From Litoditis marina (Eukaryota > Nematoda > Chromadorea > Rhabditida > Rhabditidae): DNA of 64,000 nucleotides. Under the pieces are notes generated by a model. That model had not been told where the DNA came from, made no database searches, and was given only the letters and a program-made list of their open reading frames with translations. Of the stretch, positions 56,016-64,000 are shown one piece after another. Location: NCBI GenBank assembly GCA_964036275.1, contig OZ038433.1, forward strand, positions 12,796,446-12,860,445, in the 5' to 3' direction. A program made the position numbers and the translations under genes. The number at the start of each line of letters is the position of its first letter. The stretch's first letter is position 1.

Positions 56016-56585
56016 ATGGCCCAATCTGTACCTCCCGGAGACATCAATACCCAGCCTGGCACGAAGATCGTCTTCAACGCCCCCTACGATGACAAGCACA
56101 CCTACCACATCAAGGTACTAATTCCTCTCTTTATCTTTCTCTCCCCTCTCTTTTCTCTTTCAATATCTCGCGTACTCTATCCATTCTATAAGTCTCAGTC
56201 TATCGTGAATCCGTTAAACGTCTTCTATTCTTTTCTATCTCTCTCCTTCTCTCTCTTCCGTTTTCTCTTTTGCTCTCTTCTTACTCTCATTTTTTTCCAG
56301 ATCACCAACTCTTCCGCTCGCCGTATCGGATGGGCCATCAAGACGACCAACATGAAGCGTCTTGGTGTTGACCCCGGAAGCGGAGTTCTCGACCCCAAGG
56401 AGGCCATCCTCATGGCTGTGTCTTGCGACGCCTTCGCCTACGGACAGGAGGACACCAACAACGACCGTATCACCATCGAGTGGACCAACACCCCCGATGG
56501 AGCTGCCAAGCAGTTCCGCAGGGAATGGTTCCAGGGAGACGGAATGGTCCGCAGAAAGAACCTCCCCATCGAGTACAACCCTTGA
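56016..56585 (+). CDS. msp: Major sperm protein, copy 4
   Basis: Intact 127-residue MSP on the plus strand: exon 1 56016-56114, intron of 186 bp, exon 2 56301-56585. The protein matches copies 1-3. Intron and flanks resemble copy 1 (same length, shared CCGTTAAACGTCTTCTATTC on the coding strand), so copies 1 and 4 are the closer pair outside the 4.8-kb units. TATATAAG lies at 55971 within the shared promoter block. AATAAA follows the stop after two bases. Confidence 0.97.
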   Translation: MAQSVPPGDINTQPGTKIVFNAPYDDKHTYHIKVLIPLFIFLSPLFSLSISRVLYPFYKSQSIVNPLNVFYSFLSLSFSLFRFLFCSLLTLIFFQITNSSARRIGWAIKTTNMKRLGVDPGSGVLDPKEAILMAVSCDAFAYGQEDTNNDRITIEWTNTPDGAAKQFRREWFQGDGMVRRKNLPIEYNP

Positions 56586-56872
56586 GCAATAAATCTTGTG
56601 GTTTTGTGCTAAGTTGTGTTTATATTGTTGTACTGCGAACATGTTCACAATTTGTCACTTCTAACAAAAGCAAACATTTCGGGGTTTCAAACGTCTCATC
56701 TCAATCGCAACTCATCAGACCGCCCTTTGAAATTTTAAGACGGAACTGAATCGAGGATTGCCCGGGAACCTGGAAATAATTTTTTCTTGCCGAACCGATT
56801 CTTTTCGGAACAAAACCGATTTTTTCAAGCCAGGTTGTTTGTTCAAAAAAGGTCGTTCGTTTTTGGAAATAT

Positions 56873-56945
56873 GGGACTTAGGGGGTACTTAGCCCGGAGT
56901 TCGTTACCGCAAGGCTTAGTACCTGGTTTTTCACGGCTGAGTCCC
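56873..56945. other. Conserved stem-loop, copy 2
   Basis: Outer stem GGGACTTAG with CTGAGTCCC, inner stem GGTACTTAGCC with GGCTTAGTACC, loop CGGAGTTCGTTACCGCAA. About 290 bp after MSP copy 4. Confidence 0.65.
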
Positions 56946-57883
56946 ATGAGATCTGTCATAGGAAGATGGAAGTAAGAATAATAAGAATGGAAAGAAATAG
57001 AATAGATAAGAAAAGAAGAATAGAAGTGAAAGATAGAAGCAGGAAGACGGTAGAAGAAAGCAGAGAAGCAAGGCCGACCTCATCCATACCATGTTCCTAT
57101 TGTTTGTATCATAATGAATATATCAGCCAAACCTTTTCTGTCTCGGCAAAATTCTTCCCGATTCTGTCTCTGTTTCTGTCTCGGCAAATTTCCCGAACCA
57201 AAACCGAACCGATTCTATTTCAACCAATTGGTTCGGTAAGGAACCGAACCGTTTGCATACTCAAACCGACATGAAACCGAACCAAACCCTAATAAACGTT
57301 ACGCAGTCAACCAATTTCAGCATCAATTACATGAATTGGTTCGGTTCCAACTTAGGTGGCCTAAATTTAGTTCGGTTCCAGAACGAAACAACTGGTTCAG
57401 GAAGAATCGGTTCGGTTTTGGTTAGGAAGAGTCGACTCGGGAAGGACCCTATCAGGAAACCATTAACTCACCATCAATCACCAATCAATCAAGCATCAGT
57501 TATCGGGTAACCATCAATTGGGTTACCTGGTTGACCCTTCGGTTAACCACTAAGTAACCCAAAATTTCCCCCAAAATACACTGTGGAAAAGGGTTACAAA
57601 GAAGTTAACAGAATTGTTAACTCGGTTAACGATTAATTGTTAACTGAGGTGGTTAACGAAATACCGGATTCCTTGTGGAATTGGCCATAAAATAGCCGGT
57701 TTCGACAAGTTCACAATCAAAAAACGCATAAGATTTATTGAGATTGACCTCATTCAGAATTGACAGAAGAATGGAACACGTAGAGATATCCGAGAATGAA
57801 TGAGAAATCACACGTTTGCAGGTGAAAATACCAAGGAAGAAGGAGGAAGGAAAGGAATTTGCAGGAATACAGGTGAAAAAATA

Positions 57884-58205
57884 CAGTTACTAGTGAAATT
57901 ACAGGCAGAATCACAAGTGAAATTACAGGCAGAATTACTAGTGAAATTACAGGTATAATCACAATTGAAATTACAGGAAGAATTACTAGTGAAATTACAG
58001 GCAGAATTACTAGTGAAATTACAGGCAGAATTACTAGTGAAATTACAGGAAGAATTACTAGTGAAATTACAGGTGGAATTACTAGTGAAATTACAGGCAG
58101 AATTACTAGTGAAATTACCGATAGAATTACAAGTGAAATTACAAGTGAAATTACATGCACAATTACAAGTGAAATTACATGCACAATTACTAGTGAAGTT
58201 ACAGG
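57884..58205. repeat. 24-bp minisatellite, array 1
   Basis: AATTACTAGTGAAATTACAG plus GCAG/GAAG variants, about 13 units. Being a multiple of three it stays open on both strands (for example KLQAELLV repeats on plus). No sign of a gene. Confidence 0.9.
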
Positions 58206-58221
58206 GTACTGGTTGTGAATA

Positions 58222-58395
58222 TCCAACAATGAATGAGAAATCACATGTTTGCAGGTGGAAATATCGACGGAAATACAAGTGACATCGCAGGTGAAAATAC
58301 CGGTAGAAGTACAAGTGAAATTACAAGTGAAATTACATGCACAATTACAAGTGAAATTACATGCACAATTACTAGTGAAATTACAGGGTACTTGT
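58222..58395. repeat. 24-bp minisatellite, array 2 with duplicated flank
   Basis: The flank AATGAGAAATCACATGTTTG and GCAGGTGGAAATA matches the flank of array 1 (57797), so array plus flank was duplicated. The array ends in the same ATTACAGGGTACTNGTTGTG motif. Confidence 0.85.
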
Positions 58396-58844
58396 TGTGA
58401 ACGAAGTGGATCTTCCCTGTCGACGTGCTTTTGTCTGATGATATTTCACCCAACAGGAGAGGACCGAAGTGATGATTATCATCAATGCGACGGTTCCTGA
58501 ATATACTTTTTTTCAAATTGTTTATAAAAATAGTTTTTTTTGTGTAATTTTCCAATAGGCAATGTGGTTTTCTACTCTCATTACTACAAACGAGTAATCA
58601 TATAATATTTATACAGAGAAAGAGAGGGGAAGACGATACGATAGAAACAAGAAAACTAGAATGTTCATGAAGGGTGATGAAATGTGTTGATCTGCGTTTC
58701 ATGACATTTTAAACTAGTATAGTCTACTGTACGTGTCTGTGTGTGGTTCATCTTTGATTTACTTATGTGATCCACAAATACGAGATAAAACACGAACTTT
58801 GTAGTAACTATCCTAGATCAAACAACGCATACAGCAAACAAAGA

Positions 58845-58985
58845 AGGAGTGCCAATAGTTTTTAACAAAGAAGGAGTTTAACAAAGTTTTTAGTTTTTAA
58901 CAAAGAAGAAGGTTTTTAACAAAGAAGAAGAAGGTTTTTAACAAAGTAGAAGGAATAGTTTCTAACAAAGAAGGAGTTTTTGACC
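58845..58985. repeat. AACAAAGAAGGAGTTTTT-type tandem repeats
   Basis: Seven imperfect units of TTTTTAACAAAGAAGAAGG. Confidence 0.8.
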
Positions 58986-59689
58986 TACCAATATACAGCG
59001 CGGGATCAAACTACAAGTACAGCAAAACAAGACTTAACTCTGCCAAAGATGACTGCTTTTTGGAGAGCGGATCCTAAATATAAACTTCGTCATCAGGTGT
59101 TTTTGACCTACCAATATAGATGGGAGCAAGTTCAGCCCATCCCTTATTCAAAAGGTTTCTGTCGACCATTCTATGGATAGAGTGAGGATACGACATACGC
59201 CTGCAACAACATGTAGTCATCACCAATCCAATGTCGACTCTGGCAGTATGCCAATGAAATTCATACGCTATTTTGTAAGACTCTAGTTAGTATCCGTAGT
59301 GACATACTCTTACTATACCTTTTAACCAGAATCAATTCAAGGTCTAAATATATTATTGAGAATGTTCATAGTTTGTTCATGAAATACTATAGGTCCTTAT
59401 TTACAACTCAATTTAATAGCATGTTCGAAAAGTCCACGTACAGTGACAAAAATAGACACTTTACCTGATTATTTTGTTAATGAGAGTTATTTACCGGTGA
59501 AAGTTTCTCTCGTTGAAGAATTTGTTGGTGGAGAACATGAGGGCGCAGTCGAGCGGGCCGGGAACCGCATGCTTCATGACACCTCCTTGTCGCACCTCAA
59601 ATACAAATATACAACAAAAAACAAGGGAGGAGGAGGTGGCTTTAGCCGCCGACGCTTACCTGGCCGTCTTTTTGAATTGAGCTATTAGA

Positions 59690-59790
59690 ATGCTGTATTC
59701 TTGTATTCCAGGTTTTCTAGCAGTAATATTAGTTTTTGAAGTTTGAGTGTGTACTGCTAGAAAACCTGAAATACAAATATACAAGATAGT
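59690..59790. mobile_element. Inverted-repeat element
   Basis: CTTGTATTCCAGGTTTTCTA is inverted as TAGAAAACCTGAAATACAA.. around a 45-bp loop. Confidence 0.75.
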
Positions 59791-59951
59791 AATAGGTTTG
59801 TTTCTGTTAACTATCAGCATATAACGTATTGTATAGAAATAATTTCAATATTACGAATTACAAATAACAAATGTCATTCTGTGAACAAGAAAACCATTAC
59901 ATAACGGCTCGTAAGTAAAATGTTCCGCGACAAGTGTTGGAAATGAGGATT

Positions 59952-62900
59952 TTAGAGTAGATTGAAAGTAGTTGAAAACATTGACTGTAAATAGACGTTT
60001 TCTCACCATTTTCTTCATCCGGAATCTGTATACTTCTAGTTGGTTCAGGACACGGTTTCCTTTTTCGTCAATTTTTATGACGAAATATCCGCGTTTGTCT
60101 GCGTACTCCAAGGCACGGTAGACGTGGTTCAAACTGAAAAGACGAAGATTATGCAATTATCTGTTTCACCGAACAGTCTCAGAACAAGCGTCGTTTCGAA
60201 ACAAGTAAATAACTACTTGTAAGGTTATTTCATTTGAACATAATATAATTGTGTAACTAGGACTTTTGGATGGTGGATGATTAGGTTAATGTGCTTAGTA
60301 AGAGATGTACTCAACGGTTCGAAACGGTTCTGAGTACATCACTCACCGAGCACATTAACCTGATCAAGTAAATTACTGTTTATACAGCCCGGCTGTCACA
60401 GATATAGATGTTTTCCTCTCGTCGTCTGACTCTCCGGCGCCCGCATTGTCTCTAGATTTGTTGCAATACTGTTTCGACCAAACGCGAATTTGTATTTCAA
60501 CAGCCTATGGTCTAGGATGTCCTTCTACGGCTGTCCGTCCAATACCCAGTCGGCTTTTTCAACGAACGATTGATTATTTTGGTTTCAAACTCTCAGAGTT
60601 TGTAGTAGTGAAGATCCAAAAAAGTCCACATAGCAAACTCTGACTTCGAAGTTTGAGCATATTACTGTAGAGGGTCACGATTAGGTGGACCAGACTATAT
60701 TACAGTACAATAGAATAACACAGTACGTGTGCTAGAAGATCCCGGCACCTATCCAATCCTGCGTCTCTCGCCTTGCGCACTATTTCGCGGTCGTATGCCG
60801 GCGGGGGGGGGGGGGGTGAAAGCAGAGAAATAGTATGTTCGGAATATACCCTTCATCAAAAGAATAAACCCCAGATCGGGAATATTGACTGGAATGTTTA
60901 TAGCACTCTTTGCTGTCTTTCTCGGGGACATGGCGACTATAAACGCCCCAAAAGTTCAAAACGTACATAAAGACTCACACGAGACCGTCGTGGCTATCAG
61001 CAAAGAGGGCTAAAAGTGGGATGGCCGATAGAGTGCTGGTGGTATACTTCTCCTCCGGGGGTATCATCACTAGTCCCGTTTTATACCACATGAAACGGAA
61101 AAAAATGTATAGACATATTCGAATAAGGGAAAATTGAAGTATCGCCCCCCCCCCCCCCTTTAGTTGGGTCCCTCCCCGTAGTACTTCAACCCCCCACCTA
61201 AGCAAAAACCTGAAAATGTAGAAGAGGGGGGGGGGGGTCAAAATTCAACTTCGGCATTTACTATTTACCCCCCACTGGGGCGGCGGGGGGTAGAACTTCA
61301 ATGGTGGGGGGTCAAACTTCAACGAGTGGGGAGCTAAACTTCAATACCGGAAATGTTTACTTTTTACCCCCCACCCTCAAACTTTTGTATTGCAAGTGAT
61401 AAATTGAATTATAACCCCCCGGTGGGGGGGTCAAACTACAATTCCCCAAAGGCAATACAATTTCAGAAAGGTGGGTGGTAAAAAGTCAATGTTCCCTCGA
61501 ACAATTTAGAGTCGCCATAGATTTCATTGAAAACAGTTCGAGTTGAAAGAAAAGTAACAAATTTTTTTGCTAGCTTTTTAGCATTAAAATTTCTCGCAGT
61601 CTTGTGGCGTTTTTCTAGCTAAATACTCTAGAACAAATTTGCAGACCAAATAAAGTGTCCTATTCTCGCCTATAAGTATGGAAACGGTTAACATGGTTTC
61701 TGACAAAAATCTAACCAAAAAGGTAGTCTCGTGAAGGATTTCAACTCATATATATCGAACTGAATTGAGCACGTTCCATGAGACCTACACAAATTCCACA
61801 AGTTTCCAACGGGAATTCAAAAAAAGACTACAAAAACGAAACTCACGAATATCTCTCCATAATAGCGTCTGCGGCGGCGCTAGTACCACGAGCTGGAATG
61901 AGGGATGTTGGTGAAAACTACAAAAATAAAAATAAAACTTTCAGGTTCAACAAACGCATTTATTACAGTATTGGATTCGATTTCTCCAAAAAATCTCGAC
62001 ATTGTACAATCACCCCCCACTAACGTAAATTGGGGGGTGAAAGTAACACAGGACCTATTTCGGTTGAAACGAAAAAAGTGGGGGGGGGCGAAAGTAAAAT
62101 AGTCCCAGAAAGCTAAATTAGAGTGTGGATGTGGTTGGATTTCGTTACTTTTGGCTTTTGGTCTTGGTTACGATTGAGGCCGAGATCAACACAGGAAAAA
62201 CCACGACGTTGATTGTTTTCCACTACCTATAGAAAATAGCCATGATTTAAATGAAAAAAAAGCGTTTCATTCCGTTTTCTTACTTATTGAAACAAACGTC
62301 AGATATATATTTAACTACCATAATTGAAGTAGATGAAAAGTGAAAGTAAAACGTGTATGAAAGAGTATGTAACCAACCTGTTCTGACCAGAACGGGTGGT
62401 TGAACTCTAGAAGGGGGAGCTGGAAATGAGAAATTATTATGGTTAGTTTGACTCCCCAGAGTCCGTATGCTAGAGGATCCCAGCACCTTCATCCCATCCT
62501 GCGTCTCTCGCTCTGCCTCACTATTTCTCATCTCTTACATCCCGACGGAATGTAAGAGCAGAGAAATAGCGTACGTATTAGGAGACGCAGAATGGGATGA
62601 ATGTGCCGGGATCTTTTAGCATACGTACTCAGAGCAATTCGACCTCCACCTAGGCTAAAACCTGAGAACTGTCATAGAAACACAACGGCCAATCCCACCT
62701 GATCCTGGATTCACAATCGGCTGCACATTATTCGCAGTTGACGGTGCAGGCCGACTCGGAACGGGTGCCGAGGTGTGGGCCGAAGTGGCAGCGTTTTGAG
62801 ATGTCGCCGGGACTGGGACGGCAGGAGGACTGGGGTTGGTGGCTGGAGTCTGGAAAAGCTGGACATGACACGTAAAACCGATTGGTACAATCCGCTTTTA

Positions 62901-63626
62901 CTTTGGAAGCTCACGAAAACGGGACTTTTTTTGAAGTTTATCCTCTCTTTCATTCGATTTATCTTCATTTTTACCCTTTAGTTTTTTTAAATTTTTTTTC
63001 AAGGGTCAAGGCTGTCTTAACTAACAGAGAAAGTGGTTAGTGTGCTTGTCAAAGGATGGCAGTCTCGTTTCTGTCAGCAGTCTCAAGTTGAAAATGGGAA
63101 TAATAGAATTGATTTTTTGCATTTTTGATATATGCATTGATTATAATTAAACCTGATAACCTGTGTATTCTGTTTGTATAGATCTGCTCGTTTCAGTATT
63201 TGGGCTTTCTCAACCGACACTCCTTCTCGAGGAAGAGCGATCAGGGGTTGAATGTCGAGTGCTGAAAAGATATATCATAGTTTATATAATTATAATTATA
63301 ATTATTATATTATATTATATTATATATTATTATTATATTATTATATATCATAGTTTTCGCCCAACGAAACACATCAGCGTACTATGAACGTGACTTTGTG
63401 CTGTGTACAGTCTCGGAGGAAGAACCAGTGGGATCAAATTTTACTGAGAATTTTTCAATTTTCCCTAAATATCTCTTTTTTTCATTTCTTCGATCGTTGG
63501 GTTACAAACTTCACTTTCCGTTTTACGAGGTTTTGTAGGAAGAATAAGAAGAAAGACGAACCCTCTTCCGCGAGATACGGAATCAGATTGTAGTTTTTGT
63601 CGATGAAAATCCGCAGTTCATAGATT
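59952..63626 (-). CDS. Unrecognised gene, 3' portion, 5' end outside the window or unresolved
   Basis: Minus-strand exons: 63626-63527 (begins IYELRIFIDKNYNLIPYLAE), 63261-63161 (begins LDIQPLIALPREGVSVEKAQ), 62849-62699 (Pro/Ala/Ser/Thr-rich, begins TPATNPSPPAVPVPATSQ), 62419-62378 (APPSRVQPPVLVRT), 62222-62149 (begins VENNQRRGFSCVDLGLN), 61892-61847 (LVVLAPPQTLLWRDI), 61069-60979 (begins MIPPEEKYTTSTLSAIPLL), 60936-60850 (begins RHVPEKDSKECYKHSSQYS), 60133-60007 (begins LNHVYRALEYADKRGYFVIK), 59984-59952 (SMFSTTFNLL, stop). Phases agree for every junction from 63261 on, giving about 250 residues; the first junction does not, so an exon is missing near 63.4 kb. A disordered Pro-rich linker separates two folded parts. 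I do not recognise the family. Introns hold a MITE and a GGGGG/CCCCC repeat. Confidence 0.6.
60268..60366. mobile_element. Inverted-repeat element
   Basis: ATTAGGTTAATGTGCTTAGT with inverse CGAGCACATTAACCTGAT; inner arms GATGTACTCAACGGTTCG and CGGTTCTGAGTACATCAC. In an intron of the 60-63 kb gene. Confidence 0.8.
60727..60838. repeat. Partial GCGTCTC element with a G run
   Basis: GTGCTAGAAGATCCCGGCAC to AGCAGAGAAATAGTATG, with a run of G in the centre; the right arm is lost. Confidence 0.7.
61125..61497 (+). repeat. CCCCCC/GGGGGG-run repeat, copy 3
   Basis: Same orientation as copy 1; in an intron of the 60-63 kb gene. A short fragment of the family lies at 25371-25450. Confidence 0.9.
62457..62637. 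mobile_element. Palindromic element with GCGTCTC arms, copy 2
   Basis: Very close to copy 1; lies in an intron of the 60-63 kb gene. Partial copies at 7765-7875 and 60727-60838. Confidence 0.85.
63285..63352. repeat. A/T microsatellite
   Basis: TATAATTATAATTATTATAT-type repeats; may hide the unresolved junction of the 60-63 kb gene. Confidence 0.85.
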
Positions 63627-64000
63627 CTGAAATTTTTTATCACGACTGGTAAACAACTAGTTTTTGGAGAAAGAAGGATTGGGATACAAATTCACTAATT
63701 GATTTTCAAGCAGTATACCATTCAAAAGTCGAGACAAAACATGTAAAAGTGGAGCTTTTAATTTTTTTACCGATTTTTATCGATTGAAATGATATTCGAA
63801 AAATTTATCGATTGGAATGATCTTCGAAAAATTCACCTGATTTTTCGGAAACTGGTTGTTACTACATAAATGCGTGCATTCACTTTGAAAAAAGATTCTA
63901 TCGTATAACCTGGAAACATACTATTGTAACAGTTGCAGGAACAAAAATGGTCAATTAGTAACCATCCTACTTTCAACAGAAATTTCAGTCAGCCACTTTT

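Noticed and set aside
59443..59688. An 81-residue plus-strand gene
   Set aside because: The C-terminal third is the repeated GGAGGTGGCTTTAGCCGCC block, and no splice partners or domain were seen.
60375..60467. A minus-strand exon (YCNKSRDNAGAGESDDERK)
   Set aside because: It is open in one frame, but in the phase required by its neighbours it contains a stop; exon 60936-60850 joins 60133-60007 directly.

Overview
The window looks like nuclear DNA from a Caenorhabditis-type nematode. It has small exons, introns that mostly open with GT(A/G)AG and end in TTTTCAG, dense MITE-like repeats, and four copies of a gene for major sperm protein (MSP), a protein known only from nematodes. No strain or species is assigned. 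All gene structures were assembled by hand from reading frame, splice sites and phase, without transcript data.

Layout. 1-6276: repeat-rich intergenic DNA. 6277-17049 (+): a 14-exon NRAMP/SMF divalent-metal transporter gene with one in-frame TGA. 18322-21069 (-): a 7-exon gene for a small cysteine-rich (Ly6/ET-like), acidic, probably GPI-anchored surface protein. 22263-22832 (-): MSP copy 1. 23779-27536 (-): an unrecognised multi-exon gene whose 5' end I could not resolve. 28742-30707 (-): a short secreted or membrane protein gene of the same local family. 26986-34260: a repeat mosaic of tRNA-derived SINE-like elements, an AACTCGAAA array, and a broken Penelope-like reverse transcriptase split by a 24-bp satellite. 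32533-42157: two almost identical 4.8-kb tandem units, each carrying satellite, the 3' half of the reverse transcriptase, an orphan exon, an MSP gene (-) and a first exon (+). 41706-54007 (+): a gamma-glutamyltranspeptidase-like type II membrane protein gene. 56016-56585 (+): MSP copy 4. 56586-59900: minisatellites and MITEs. 59952 to beyond 63626 (-): the 3' part of an unrecognised gene that probably begins outside the window.

The genes do not form an operon or pathway. MSP copies are sperm cytoskeletal and signalling genes dispersed as in other nematodes. The transporter and the GGT-like gene are long because their introns are filled with repeats.

Most interesting signals: (1) a compact RNA fold in the retroelement that contains every part of a hammerhead ribozyme core in a permuted, pseudoknotted order; (2) systematic 'echoes' of exon ends, with their splice sites, inside the neighbouring introns of both long genes; (3) the very young 4.8-kb tandem duplication with an inverted-repeat junction; (4) an in-frame TGA at a conserved Trp codon in a triplicated exon start of the transporter; (5) a pair of dispersed stem-loops that differ by pairing-preserving changes; (6) loss of the catalytic Thr motif in the GGT-like protein.
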